The position numbers and the translations under genes are program-made. A DNA stretch of 64,000 bases from Pseudonocardia endophytica. Its GTDB lineage: Bacteria > Actinomycetota > Actinomycetes > Mycobacteriales > Pseudonocardiaceae. The stretch lies in assembly GCF_004339565.1 (NCBI RefSeq), contig NZ_SMFZ01000001.1, positions 2,294,001 to 2,358,000 on the forward strand, in the 5' to 3' direction. Below, in pieces: positions 7,889 to 16,983 of the stretch (position 1 is the stretch's first letter; each line of letters opens with the position of its first letter). Below the pieces are notes generated by a model. It saw only the letters and a list, made by a program, of their open reading frames with translations, made no database searches and was not told where the DNA came from.

Positions 7889-9259
7889 ATGACCGCCCGC
7901 ATCCGCCGCACGGCGACGATCCTGGTCCTGCTGCTGGTCGCGCTCGCCCCGGCGGGCGTGACGGCCGCGGTCGCCGCGCCCGCCACGTTCGCCTCGCTGC
8001 ACGTGCCCGGCCCACCACGGCCGGTGCCCCCACCGTCGGCACGGGGCCACGACCCCCACCTCCCGACCGCCGTCGTCGTCCTCGGCAACGACGGCGCCGT
8101 CGTGTCCGATGTGCTCGGCCCCTACGAGGTCCTCGCCGCCAGCGGCCGGTTCAACCTCTACACCGCCGCCCCACGCCGCGAACCGGTCCCGCTGACCGGC
8201 GGCCTGGACCTCGTCCCGGACCTCACGCTCGACGAGGTCTCGCGCCGCACCGGTCCCGCGGGGCCGGATCTCCTCGTCGTCCCGGCGCTGCCGGCCGACG
8301 ACACGCCCGCGGCCCGCGCCGTCGCCGGCTGGGTCGCCGGCCGGTCGGCGGCCGGCACGACGCTGCTCGGGGTCTGCAACGGCGCCGGGCTGCTCGCGTC
8401 CGCCGGCGTCCTGGACGGCAGGCCCGCCACCGCCCACTGGAGCCGGCTGGGCCGCCTGCGCTCCGCGTTCGACCGCGTCGGCTGGGTCGAGGGCCGCCGC
8501 TTCGTCGACGACGGCGACGTCGTCACCACCGGGGGCATCCTGTCCGGACTCGACGGCACCCTGCACCTGGTCGAGCGGTTCGCCGGCCGCGACGCCGCCG
8601 ACCGGGCCGCCGCGGCCGTCGGCTGGCATCGCCACCCGGGGGACGCGCCGGTGCACGCGCCGGGCGGACCGGACCCTGCGGCGATCCTGAACGCGGGGTA
8701 CCGGCTCGACCCGGACCGGATCGGCGTCGTCCTCACGCCCGGGGTCGGCGAGCTGGAGCTGGCTTCGGTGTTCGACGTCCACGGTGGACAGTCGCTCGCC
8801 GGCCGCACCGTCGCGCTGGGTACGGCACCGGGGGCGGTGCGATCGCGACACGGACTGACGTTCCTCCCGCGCGCCGTCCTGGCCGACGCCGCCGTCGACC
8901 TCGACCGCCTCCTCGTCCCGGGACGCGACGCCGCGGCCGACCGCGCCGTCCCGGCACCGGAGCGGGGCCCGCTCCCCGAGTACCCGCACCGTGGCGACGG
9001 TTTCGCCTTCGACGACACGATCGCCGACGTCGCCAGGACCATGGACCGCGCAACCGCGACCTGGGCCGCGAAGGCCTCCGAGATGCCCACCGACGGAGTG
9101 CGACTCGACGGCGCCGCCTGGCCGTGGACACCGAGCGCCACCCTGCTCGCGCTCCTCGTCGGCGGGGTCCTGCTGGCCCGCGGCGCCGCGGGCGCGCTCC
9201 GGGCCGTCCGCCGGTCGGCCCGTCACGGGGGTGGAGACGGGACGAGCCGTCCGTCGTGA
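7889..9259 (+). CDS. Secreted, membrane-anchored tandem DJ-1/PfpI-like protein
   Basis: The ATG at 7889 (456 residues) is preceded by GGGGAG and begins a signal sequence (ATILVLLLVALAPAGVTAAV). An in-frame ATG at 7814 would put the signal inside the protein. Residues about 55-245 are a DJ-1/PfpI (class I glutamine amidotransferase-like) domain with the nucleophile elbow LLGVCNGAGLLASAG. A second, shorter copy starts at IGVVLTPGVGELELAS and lacks the elbow cysteine. A C-terminal helix (LLALLVGGVLLARGAAGAL) would anchor it. DJ-1-like domains act as chaperones, glyoxalases or amidases. A cell-surface version with a degenerate second copy is unusual, and its role is unknown. Confidence 0.78.
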   Translation: MTARIRRTATILVLLLVALAPAGVTAAVAAPATFASLHVPGPPRPVPPPSARGHDPHLPTAVVVLGNDGAVVSDVLGPYEVLAASGRFNLYTAAPRREPVPLTGGLDLVPDLTLDEVSRRTGPAGPDLLVVPALPADDTPAARAVAGWVAGRSAAGTTLLGVCNGAGLLASAGVLDGRPATAHWSRLGRLRSAFDRVGWVEGRRFVDDGDVVTTGGILSGLDGTLHLVERFAGRDAADRAAAAVGWHRHPGDAPVHAPGGPDPAAILNAGYRLDPDRIGVVLTPGVGELELASVFDVHGGQSLAGRTVALGTAPGAVRSRHGLTFLPRAVLADAAVDLDRLLVPGRDAAADRAVPAPERGPLPEYPHRGDGFAFDDTIADVARTMDRATATWAAKASEMPTDGVRLDGAAWPWTPSATLLALLVGGVLLARGAAGALRAVRRSARHGGGDGTSRPS

Positions 9260-9287
9260 CCGGTGGCGACGACACCCGGCAGGTACG

Positions 9288-10436
9288 TCACCTCGTCGGC
9301 GCCCGTCCGTCGCGTGCGGACCGCGCGTAGAGCGCGACGCACAGCCAGGAGACGGCCGCGACGACGATGAACCCCGCGTAGACGATGCCGAACCCGGTCA
9401 CGGCCGCGATCGCGGACGCCACGACCGGCGCGAGGAGGCCGGCGATCCCCCAGCCGGAGAACACACGGCCGTAGACCGCGCCGAAACGCTGCGTCGGGAC
9501 GACGTCGGACACGGCAGCCGGGGTGAGGGTCGAGAGCGCGCCGTACTGGGTTCCGAGCAGGAACAGCGCGACCAGGGCGGGCGGTCCGTCCACCCCGGCG
9601 GCCAGAGGGATGCAGGCGACGACGAGCAGGGCCGAGTTCGCGTGCAGCGTCGCCCGTCGTCCCCATCGGTCCGACGCCGGTCCGGCCACGAGGCGGCCGA
9701 CGAAGTTGCCGACGTTGAGCAGCGTCACCGCCGCCGCGGCGGCGGCCGTCGACCCGGCGAGCGGGCCGGCGCGGGCGAACGCCGCGAGTGCCGGCGCGCT
9801 CCCGAGCCCGAACGCCAGCCACAGGGCGGCGACCTGGCCACGCGGAGTCCGTCGGTCGTCATGGCCGGTCTCGACCGTCGGCGCGGTGGCGGCCTCGGCC
9901 GGGAGCAGGACGGCCGCGACCACCAGGAGGATGCCGAGCACGGCGGCCAGCAGGACGAACGTCCAGCTGCGGCCGAGCCCGTCGAGCAGTGCGGCCGCGA
10001 CCGGGGCGAGGATCGCGGTGCCGATCGCGTAGGCGCTGACGACCAGGCCGAGCGCCAGACCACGTCCGGTCGTGAACGTCCCGGCCACCCGGACCGCGGT
10101 CGCGTAGCCGAGACCCGTCGTCCCGCCGAGGACGATGCCGAAGGCCAGGACCATCACGAGGACCGACGCGGCCGCCGCGCTCCCGAGCAGTCCCGCGACC
10201 GTGCCGACGGCGGCGACCAGGGCCATCCGTCGCGGTGCGATCGAGTCGGCGATCCGGCCACCGACGAGTACGCCGGTCGTGAACGCGGCGAGACCGACCG
10301 AGAACACGCTCGTCAGCGCCGTCGGTCCGGCACCCAGGTCGCGCTGCAGCGACGCGGTGAACACGTCCCAGGCGAACAGCGGGCTCACGGCCAGGTCGAG
10401 CAGCATCGCGCCGAGCAGCACGCGCCGTCTGCTCAC
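9288..10436 (-). CDS. Major facilitator superfamily transporter
   Basis: This 382-residue, roughly 12-helix MFS permease starts at GTG 10436 after GGAGG. Family marks include GGRIADSIAPRR between helices 2 and 3 and the mirrored motif DRWGRRATLHAN in the second half. It resembles the oxalate/formate-antiporter-like and CynX-like branches of MFS. It sits 34 bp downstream of arsR on the same strand, opposite an ArsI homologue. Its likeliest role is therefore arsenic-regulated efflux, perhaps of an arsenical. This is inference from context, because it belongs to none of the classic ArsB, Acr3 or ArsP families. Confidence 0.85.
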   Translation of the reverse strand: MSRRRVLLGAMLLDLAVSPLFAWDVFTASLQRDLGAGPTALTSVFSVGLAAFTTGVLVGGRIADSIAPRRMALVAAVGTVAGLLGSAAAASVLVMVLAFGIVLGGTTGLGYATAVRVAGTFTTGRGLALGLVVSAYAIGTAILAPVAAALLDGLGRSWTFVLLAAVLGILLVVAAVLLPAEAATAPTVETGHDDRRTPRGQVAALWLAFGLGSAPALAAFARAGPLAGSTAAAAAAVTLLNVGNFVGRLVAGPASDRWGRRATLHANSALLVVACIPLAAGVDGPPALVALFLLGTQYGALSTLTPAAVSDVVPTQRFGAVYGRVFSGWGIAGLLAPVVASAIAAVTGFGIVYAGFIVVAAVSWLCVALYARSARDGRAPTR

Positions 10437-10470
10437 GCGATCCTCCGTCCGCCGGTCGGGCCCGCGCCGA

Positions 10471-10833
10471 TCAGCGCCGCGGCCGGGCCAGGACGGCCGA
10501 CAGGCGTCCGAACGCGTCGGGCTGCACCCGGTAGTAGATCCAGGTGCCGCGCCGCTCCCCCGAGATCAGCCCCGCTTCGCGGAGAACCTTCAGGTGATGC
10601 GAGATCGTCGGCTGGGACAGGTCGAACACGTCCGTCAGGTCGCACACGCACGCCTCGCCACCCGCGTGCGAGGCGATCAACGACAGCAGCCGCAGCCGCA
10701 CCGGGTCACCCATCGCCTTGAACACCCGCGCCAGCTCGGCCGCGTGCTCCGCCGACACCGGTTCGGCCACCAGCGGGGAGCAGCACTCCACCGCGCCGGC
10801 CGGATCGACGACCACGTCGCCCTGCATCGACAT
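10471..10833 (-). CDS. arsR: ArsR/SmtB-family metalloid-sensing repressor
   Basis: This 120-residue repressor takes ATG 10833 as start, because an upstream ATG (10887) would lie inside the palindromic operator. It has an N-terminal CCSP motif, the winged-helix core (FKAMGDPVRLRLLSLI, SQPTISHHLKVLREAGLI) and the metal-binding CVCDL motif at the start of the DNA-contacting region. Those cysteines are the usual As(III)/Cd(II) ligands of ArsR and CmtR proteins. It is divergent from the ArsI gene and upstream of the MFS gene, so it probably represses both directions until metalloid binds. Confidence 0.9.
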   Translation of the reverse strand: MSMQGDVVVDPAGAVECCSPLVAEPVSAEHAAELARVFKAMGDPVRLRLLSLIASHAGGEACVCDLTDVFDLSQPTISHHLKVLREAGLISGERRGTWIYYRVQPDAFGRLSAVLARPRR

Positions 10834-10872
10834 ACTTCTATATTGACGACCGCCGATGCAGGGCGCAAGGTC

Positions 10873-10894
10873 TGTATCGACCGTCATCGATACA
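10873..10894. promoter_or_regulatory. Perfect palindrome, likely ArsR operator
   Basis: TGTATCGA (10873-10880) and TCGATACA (10887-10894) form a perfect inverted repeat around a 6-nt spacer in the 72-bp divergent region between arsR and arsI. Its position 12 nt before the arsI start would let a bound repressor block both promoters. Confidence 0.65.
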
Positions 10895-10905
10895 AGGGAG
10901 TGGTC

Positions 10906-11292
10906 ATGTCCCGAGTCCAGCTCGCCCTACGGGTCTCCGACCTCGACGGGTCGATCGCGTTCTACAGCTCGCTGTTCGGCGTGGAGCCCGCCAAGCGGCG
11001 CCCCGGCTACGCCAACTTCGCCATCGCCGAGCCACCGCTCAAGCTCGTCCTGATCGAGGGCGACGCCGACCGGCTCACCGTCATGGATCACCTGGGCGTG
11101 GAGGTCGGGACCACCGCCGAGGTCGACGACGCGACCGAACGCCTGTCCGCGCTCGGACTGTTCACGCAGGTCGAGGACGACACCACCTGCTGCTACGCGC
11201 TGCAGGACAAGGTGTGGGTCCACGGCCCCGGCCAGGAGCCGTGGGAGGTCTACACGGTCACAGCCGACGCCTGCCGCGTCACCACCGGCTGA
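10906..11292 (+). CDS. arsI: ArsI/CadI-family glyoxalase-fold C-As lyase
   Basis: This 128-residue single vicinal-oxygen-chelate domain begins MSRVQLALRVSDLDGS and contains RPGYANFAIAEPPLKLVL, the hallmark block of ArsI/CadI. The vicinal pair C95-C96 (DTTCCYALQDKVWV) is the trivalent-arsenical site known in ArsI. The Fe(II) ligands are probably Q5, H62 and E114. ArsI cleaves the carbon-arsenic bond of methyl-As(III) and aromatic As(III) compounds. CadI is the metal-induced mycobacterial relative, and the two cannot be told apart by eye. It is divergent from arsR across a shared operator. Confidence 0.87.
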   Translation: MSRVQLALRVSDLDGSIAFYSSLFGVEPAKRRPGYANFAIAEPPLKLVLIEGDADRLTVMDHLGVEVGTTAEVDDATERLSALGLFTQVEDDTTCCYALQDKVWVHGPGQEPWEVYTVTADACRVTTG

Positions 11293-11363
11293 CGAGCACG
11301 GCGATCGAGCACGGGTGCGACGGGGTCAGCGGCTCACGCCGGCGCCGTCGGCTCCTCGTGGCG

Positions 11364-12401
11364 TCAGGGCTTGCGACCGATCACGGCACCGTTCGCGCCC
11401 GGCGCCTCGAACCAGACGGTGCGGATGTCGCGGAAGCCCAGATCGTGAAGCCATCGGCCGTATTCGGACGGCGTGTAGTTGCGGCCCTCGGTCTCGATCA
11501 GCATGTTGAGGCTCATGAGCGCCGCCGGCGAGGGTCCCGATCTCTCGTCGTTCACGAGCAACTCGCTGATGATCACGACGCCGCCGCGTGGCAGCGCCTC
11601 CCAGCACTTGGCGAGGATCGTGCGGTCCCGCTCCTCGTTCCAGTCGTGCATGATCATCGAGAGAAGGACGACGTCGTGGCCCGGCGGGAACGCGGCATCG
11701 GCGAAGAAGTCGCCGCCGACGGTGTCGATCCGCTCCGCGAGGGCGGCGTCCTCGATCTTCCGCGCCGCGATGTCGGCGACGAACGGGAGGTCGTAGACCG
11801 TCGCGCGCAGGTTCGGGTACAGGCGACACAGCTCGATGTCGTACGCACCGGAGCCGCCGCCGACATCGAGCACCCTGCCGAACGCGCTCAGGTCCACGGC
11901 GCCACCGAGCGAGCGCGCGGTGAACGTGGACAGCGAGTGCATCGCCTCCCAGAAGACCGCCAGCAGGTCCGGGTCCTCGCCGTCGAACAGCGAGTCCTGC
12001 CGGTCCGGGTCCCAGGTCGTCGGACGGTTCGTACGGATGGCGTCGGTCAACCTCCCCCACCCGGGATAGAGACGCTTGTCGAGCATCTGGACGAAGCCGC
12101 CGAAGTAGTAGGGCTTCCCGCGGACCAGATACTCGTCGGCGAGCGCGCTGCAGACGTAGGCGGCGCCGTCCTTCTCGAGCAGGCCGAGAGCGGCACACGC
12201 GGTGAGCAGCATCTCCGCCGGCCGTTCGTCGATACCGAGCGTCCCGGCAAGCTCTGCGATCGTCGTCCCGCCGGTTCCGGACAGGCGGGTGAACAGATCG
12301 AGCTCGTGCGCGGCCGCGAGCGTCTTGAACGCCCAGAACCCGGTCGCCAGCTGCATCAGCGGCACCGGCGTCACGGCCGGATCGTCCTGCTCGGTCGTCA
12401 T
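11364..12401 (-). CDS. SAM-dependent O-methyltransferase
   Basis: This 345-residue enzyme has the two-domain layout of plant-COMT/actinobacterial polyketide O-methyltransferases. An N-terminal dimerisation domain (LMQLATGFWAFKTLAAAHEL) precedes the Rossmann domain with SAM motif VLDVGGGSGAYDIEL. A catalytic-base candidate is the His in SMIMHDWNEERD. The family methylates phenolic hydroxyls of small aromatic substrates. It has no partner in an operon and faces the LuxR gene divergently across 267 bp in which I see no further gene. The substrate is unknown. Confidence 0.85.
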   Translation of the reverse strand: MTTEQDDPAVTPVPLMQLATGFWAFKTLAAAHELDLFTRLSGTGGTTIAELAGTLGIDERPAEMLLTACAALGLLEKDGAAYVCSALADEYLVRGKPYYFGGFVQMLDKRLYPGWGRLTDAIRTNRPTTWDPDRQDSLFDGEDPDLLAVFWEAMHSLSTFTARSLGGAVDLSAFGRVLDVGGGSGAYDIELCRLYPNLRATVYDLPFVADIAARKIEDAALAERIDTVGGDFFADAAFPPGHDVVLLSMIMHDWNEERDRTILAKCWEALPRGGVVIISELLVNDERSGPSPAALMSLNMLIETEGRNYTPSEYGRWLHDLGFRDIRTVWFEAPGANGAVIGRKP

Positions 12402-12668
12402 GGAGTTCCCCTCACGGGTGTCGGTGTCGGGTCGGGGCTGCGTCGAGCGGGGCCTCGGAGGTGGCCGCGGTTCCGACGACGTGGCCGGCGGTGTCGGGGC
12501 CGAACCTGACGGTGGCGGCGCGGCGGTGGCGTTCCCATCCCCCTCGACGCCGGTCCCGGCGGCGGTGACCCCCTACAGCCGGGGGGTTGTCCGCGCGGTG
12601 GCCAGGCCCGACCATCGGCACGGGCGCACCGGTGGGTGCGGCCCGCGACCGGGGGAGGGACGGCTCCG

Positions 12669-13799
12669 ATGGCGGTCACCGCGACCACCGCACGTCAGGT
12701 GGAGGCGCTCGTCGCGAGCTGCGCCGCGCCGGGTGAGAGCACCGAGCTGTTCGCCTCCGTCTCCCGCCGGCTGCGCCGGATGGTGCCCTTCGACGGGGCG
12801 TGCTGGTTCGCCACCGACCCGGTGACGACGTTGGCGACCTGCCCGGTGCGCATCGAGAACGTCGAGTCCGGGCACTGCGAGTCCTACTGGGACCGCGAGT
12901 TCCTGGTCGAGGACTCGCTGTTGTTCCGCGACCTGGCCCGCGGCTCCCGCGGTGCGGATACCTTGTTCACCGCGACGGACGGCCATCCCGCCCGCAGCGC
13001 CCGCTACCGGGAGTTCCTCGCCCCGCAGGGCTACGGCGACGAGCTACGCGCGGTGTTCCGGCTGGGCAACGGCGTCTGGGGTGTGCTCGATGCGTTCCGT
13101 GAGCGCGGCCGTGAGCCCTTCTCCGAACGCGAGGTCGACCTCGTCGCGAGCGTGGGGCCGGCGTTGGCGGCCGCGCTGCGGGCCCGGGCGCTGACCGAGC
13201 CGGCTCCGGTCGCGGCGCACGACGTCGACGGGCCCGGCACCGCGCTGTTCGACGCCGCCGGGACCGTGTGCTCGTTCGACGAGCAGGCCGACCACTGGTT
13301 CACCGAGCTGGCCGGCCCCGGCTGGAACGGGGACGAGCTGCCGCCGCAGCTCGCCATCGTCACCGCCGTCCTGGCCAGGGCCCACTCGGTGGCCACAGGG
13401 CGCGACCACGGGCCCGCGTCCGCCCGGCTGTGCTCGGCGTCCGGGCGCTGGCTGGCCGTGCACGCGTCGTGCCTGCGCACTCCCGCCGGTGAGCCCGGTC
13501 CCGTGGCGGTGGTCGTCGAACCGGCGAAGTCGGCGCAGATCGCGCCGATCGTCGTCGAGGCCTACCGCCTGACGCCCCGCGAGCAGCAGATCACCCAGGC
13601 GGTGGCCCGCGGGTTGTCGAACCCGGAGATCGCCGCGGGCCTGCACCTGTCCACACACACCGTGCGCGATCACCTCAAGGCGGTCTTCGGCAAGGTCGGC
13701 GTCGCCAGCCGGGGAGAGCTGGTGGCCACGCTGTTCGCCGAGCACTACCGACCGGCGCTGCACGAGGACGGGGCGCCGGTCACGCACGTGCAGTACTGA
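12669..13799 (+). CDS. LuxR-family transcriptional regulator with GAF-like sensor
   Basis: This is a 376-residue protein. ATG 12669 follows GGGAGGGA and is preferred to an upstream ATG at 12636. Residues 1-180 resemble a GAF-type sensor (RRMVPFDGACWFATDP, FRLGNGVWGVLDAFRERG). The C-terminal 65 residues are a LuxR helix-turn-helix (LTPREQQITQAVARGLSNPE and LSTHTVRDHLKAVFGKVGV). There is no receiver domain. It is convergent with the catabolic operon to its right, separated by 51 bp. It may regulate that operon or the divergent methyltransferase; the sequence does not decide. Confidence 0.85.
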   Translation: MAVTATTARQVEALVASCAAPGESTELFASVSRRLRRMVPFDGACWFATDPVTTLATCPVRIENVESGHCESYWDREFLVEDSLLFRDLARGSRGADTLFTATDGHPARSARYREFLAPQGYGDELRAVFRLGNGVWGVLDAFRERGREPFSEREVDLVASVGPALAAALRARALTEPAPVAAHDVDGPGTALFDAAGTVCSFDEQADHWFTELAGPGWNGDELPPQLAIVTAVLARAHSVATGRDHGPASARLCSASGRWLAVHASCLRTPAGEPGPVAVVVEPAKSAQIAPIVVEAYRLTPREQQITQAVARGLSNPEIAAGLHLSTHTVRDHLKAVFGKVGVASRGELVATLFAEHYRPALHEDGAPVTHVQY

Positions 13800-13850
13800 T
13801 CCACGCGTTGACGACGCCGGCGGACAAGCTCCGACGCCGCCACGCCATCG

Positions 13851-15695
13851 TCATCGGCGCACCGCGTCGCGGTGGATGACGCGCGGGCCCGCTTCGCCTG
13901 CGTAGAGGTCCTCGACGTCGGAGGAACGGCGTTCGAGAACGACTCGCTGGTTGATGTAGCCCTTGTCGGTGATCTCGCCGGCGTCGAGGTCGGGCGGTTC
14001 GGAGCAGAGCAGGAGTCGTTCGATACGGCCGGCCGAGCCGGCGTGGGTGGCGAGGTCGGCGAGGACCCGTTCGAGATGCGCGCGCAGGACCGGGTGGTCG
14101 ATCGGGACGTCGTTGTCGGTGTCGCACAGGGCGCGTGCCTCGGCCTGGTTCACCCAGGCGAGCGCGGTGACCTCGGACCGGTCGTGCCCGGCGATGACCG
14201 CGTCGGTCAGCACCCTCGCGGCCGAGATCAGGTTTCCGCGGACGGTGGCGACGCTGACCCACGTGCCGGTGGCGAGCTTGAAGTCCTCGGCGATCCGGCC
14301 GTCGAACATCAGTCCCTGGTTGGGGTCGTTCTCGTCGACGAACACGACGGCGTCCCCTGTGCGGTAGAACCCGTCCTCGTCGAATGCGACCGCGGTGGCG
14401 TCCGGGCGGTCGAGGTAGCCGGGAGTGATGGTCGGTCCGGCGATTCGGATCTCGCGCTTCCCGCTGTCGGGTACGAGTTTGAGCGTGACCCCGGGCAGGG
14501 GGACGCCGATGCAGCCACATCGTGCACCGGTCCAGTGCGCCGACGTGGCGGCGGGCGCGGTTTCCGTGGTGCCCCAGGAGGAGGTGAACGGGACAGGGCG
14601 CGGTGCGTGCCGCTCGACCAGGCGTTCCAGGCGGTCCCACAGCGTCTGCGGGAGGGCCGCGGCCGCGTAGAACAGCAGGCGGAGCCGGGAGAAGAACTGC
14701 CGGGCGAAGGCGGCGTCCCGTTCCAGGTAGGGCACGAGCATCGCGTAGCCGGCGGGCACGTTGACGTACACGGTCGGCGCGATCGTGCGAAGGGCGTCGA
14801 CCGTGTGCTCGAACAGGCCGGGGGCGGGTCGGCCCGCGTCGATGTGCAGCGTGCCGCCGTTGGTCAGGACCATGTTCACGTTGTGGCTGCCGCCGAACGT
14901 GTGGCTCCACGGCAGCCAGTCCACGAGTACGGGCGGTTCCTCGGCCAGGAACGGCCAGACCTGGCGCATCATCTGCTGGTTGCTGCTCAGCATCCGTTGC
15001 GTGGTGAGCACGCCCTTCGGGACCCCGGTCGATCCCGACGTGAAGAGGATCTTCGCGATCGTGTCGCCGGAGAGGCCGGCGTAGGCCCGGCCGAGCTCCG
15101 GGCCGGGCACGGTCGCGACCAGTTCGCCGAAGGTGGGTCCCACCCGGAACGGCCGCCGCGCCGTGACGATCGTGGGGGTCTCGGCCGCGGCGTCGAGGAC
15201 CGCGTCGATCGCGGGGCCGTAGGCGTCGCCGTCGTCGGCGAACACCACGCCAGGGCGCACCAGCTCGACCATGGCCCGTAGTTGATGATGGTCGGCGGAG
15301 GACAACGAGTACGCGACGCTGACCGGCACCGCGGGGATGCCTGCGGTGTAACAGGCGAGGGTCAGGACCAGGTGTTCTCGCCCGTTGCCGGACAGCAGCA
15401 TGACCGGTCGCGCCGGTCCGGCGCCGAGGTCGAGCAGCCGTTGCCCGGCGCTGTCAGCCTGTTCCCGGGCCTGCCCGTAGGTCAGCTCCCGGCGCTGTCG
15501 CCCGTCGGGGACGCTCAGCAGAACGGTGTCGGGGATGCGCTCGGCGTGCGCGCGCAGCGTGTGGGCCAGGTGGTCGTGGTGTGGCCCGACGGTGGTCGTC
15601 GAGCTCAGGATGATCGTGCCGTCGTCGTGGTGCTCGGCGGCGATCTGTGGTGGGGCGAACGTGGGGCTCGTGATCGGTGGGCTCGGGCTCGTCAC
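13851..15695 (-). CDS. Feruloyl-CoA-synthetase-type acyl-CoA ligase
   Basis: This 614-residue AMP-forming ligase starts at GTG 15695, which overlaps the thiolase stop (GTGA). It has the P-loop ILFTSGSTGVPKGVLTTQRM, the A5-type motif SSWGTTETAPAATSAHW and GCIGVPLPGVTLKLVP, all typical of the feruloyl-CoA synthetase subgroup. It also has the adenylate motif FYRTGDAV. The family activates aromatic acids to CoA thioesters via acyl-AMP. As last gene of the operon it may activate the beta-keto acid made by the carboxylase or a hydroxycinnamate-like acid. The two roles cannot be separated from sequence, and a second ligase lies at the operon start. Confidence 0.85.
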   Translation of the reverse strand: MTSPSPPITSPTFAPPQIAAEHHDDGTIILSSTTTVGPHHDHLAHTLRAHAERIPDTVLLSVPDGRQRRELTYGQAREQADSAGQRLLDLGAGPARPVMLLSGNGREHLVLTLACYTAGIPAVPVSVAYSLSSADHHQLRAMVELVRPGVVFADDGDAYGPAIDAVLDAAAETPTIVTARRPFRVGPTFGELVATVPGPELGRAYAGLSGDTIAKILFTSGSTGVPKGVLTTQRMLSSNQQMMRQVWPFLAEEPPVLVDWLPWSHTFGGSHNVNMVLTNGGTLHIDAGRPAPGLFEHTVDALRTIAPTVYVNVPAGYAMLVPYLERDAAFARQFFSRLRLLFYAAAALPQTLWDRLERLVERHAPRPVPFTSSWGTTETAPAATSAHWTGARCGCIGVPLPGVTLKLVPDSGKREIRIAGPTITPGYLDRPDATAVAFDEDGFYRTGDAVVFVDENDPNQGLMFDGRIAEDFKLATGTWVSVATVRGNLISAARVLTDAVIAGHDRSEVTALAWVNQAEARALCDTDNDVPIDHPVLRAHLERVLADLATHAGSAGRIERLLLCSEPPDLDAGEITDKGYINQRVVLERRSSDVEDLYAGEAGPRVIHRDAVRR

Positions 15696-16879
15696 TCGGT
15701 CACCTCGAGTACGAGCGCGGCGCCGGTGTCGCCGGCGGCGCAGCCGGTGAACAGCCCGAGCCCACCGCCACGCAGGCGGAGTGTCTCGATGAGCTCGGCG
15801 ATCGACCGCAGTCCGGTCGGGCCCTGCGGGTGGCCGAACACGAGGCTGCAGCCGTGGGCGTTCATCGCGTCGGTCGCGATCCCGGTCTCCCGCGCGAGGT
15901 AGAGATCGTTCACCGCGAACGGGTTGTGGGTGGTCACGGCGGCGACGTCGCGGACGGCACGGCCGGCGTCCGACAACGCGGACAGCGCTGCCGGGACCGG
16001 CGCTTTCGGCATCCGGCTCGTGTCGACGCGCGCGAAGCCGGACGCGAGGACGCGCACGATGCCCTCGCCGCCGGCGAGCTCGCGCGCCCGGACGGCGGTG
16101 GTGACGATCGCGCCGGCGCACCCGTCGGCCGGGTGCGTCTGGGAGGCGAACGTGTGGACGCCGTCCGGCGTGGCGGCGCCCAGCTTCGCGATCGAGGTGA
16201 GTTCCTTGGGCCGGACGCCTTCGTCGGCCTCGACCGTGAGTGTCGAGCGCTTCCCGGGGATCTCGACGGGCACCATGTAGCGGCGTTGGAACGCCCGGTC
16301 GTCGTCGAGTGCGGTGGTGTACTGCTGCCAGCGCAGCGCGGTGAGCTCGTCGATCTCGGAGCGGGTGGCGGCGATCTCGGTCGCGACGGCCTCACCGGCC
16401 GCGATCATCGACGCGTCTGCCCACGGGTCGCGCGCGAAGCTGTCCAGGACCCAGTGTTCGGTGATCGGCGCGCCACCCTGACGGGACGGGGCGGGCCAGG
16501 ACAGCGAAGGCCCGTTCGAGGTGCGATCCGTGGTCACGACGAGTTGGGGTCCGGCTCCGCCGGTCACCGCTCCGGCGGCCGCGTGCACCGCCGCGACGCT
16601 CGTGGCACAGGCCTGGCTCACCATCGGGCCGGAGATCCGGGGTGCGCCGATCCGGGCCGCGACGGTGGGTGCGCCGTAGAACACCTCGGGCTGGGGCACC
16701 GTCCAGCCCAGCACGATGCCGTCGAGCCCGGCGGGGTCGACGCCGCGGTCGGCCAGCGCGCGGCTGGTGACCGCCACGGCCAGGTCGAGACTGGAGATCT
16801 CGGCCAGCGAGCCCTGCCACTTCACGAACGGCGAGGACCAGGCGTGTCCGAGCGGGACGGCGACGTCGGGGTACTGCAC
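15692..16879 (-). CDS. Thiolase-family acetyl-CoA acyltransferase
   Basis: This 395-residue protein starts at GTG 16879 with GGGAG nearby. Thiolase signatures are the nucleophile C91 (SQACATSVAA), the His motif GHPQGPTG and the second cysteine in FTGCAAGDTGAA. It belongs to the thiolase superfamily, which cleaves or forms beta-ketoacyl-CoA. In this operon the natural reaction would be CoA-dependent cleavage of an aroylacetyl-CoA to aroyl-CoA plus acetyl-CoA. The assignment of substrate is inferred from the neighbouring carboxylase and ligases. Confidence 0.85.
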   Translation of the reverse strand: MQYPDVAVPLGHAWSSPFVKWQGSLAEISSLDLAVAVTSRALADRGVDPAGLDGIVLGWTVPQPEVFYGAPTVAARIGAPRISGPMVSQACATSVAAVHAAAGAVTGGAGPQLVVTTDRTSNGPSLSWPAPSRQGGAPITEHWVLDSFARDPWADASMIAAGEAVATEIAATRSEIDELTALRWQQYTTALDDDRAFQRRYMVPVEIPGKRSTLTVEADEGVRPKELTSIAKLGAATPDGVHTFASQTHPADGCAGAIVTTAVRARELAGGEGIVRVLASGFARVDTSRMPKAPVPAALSALSDAGRAVRDVAAVTTHNPFAVNDLYLARETGIATDAMNAHGCSLVFGHPQGPTGLRSIAELIETLRLRGGGLGLFTGCAAGDTGAALVLEVTE

Positions 16880-16983
16880 GGGACTCCCTCGGTGTGGTTC
16901 ACGGCGTGCGGGCAGGACGACGCCCGGTGCCCGGCCCGCGAGGCGGGCTCCCAGGTGTCACCCCTGGGACGGACGGCGCGGGC

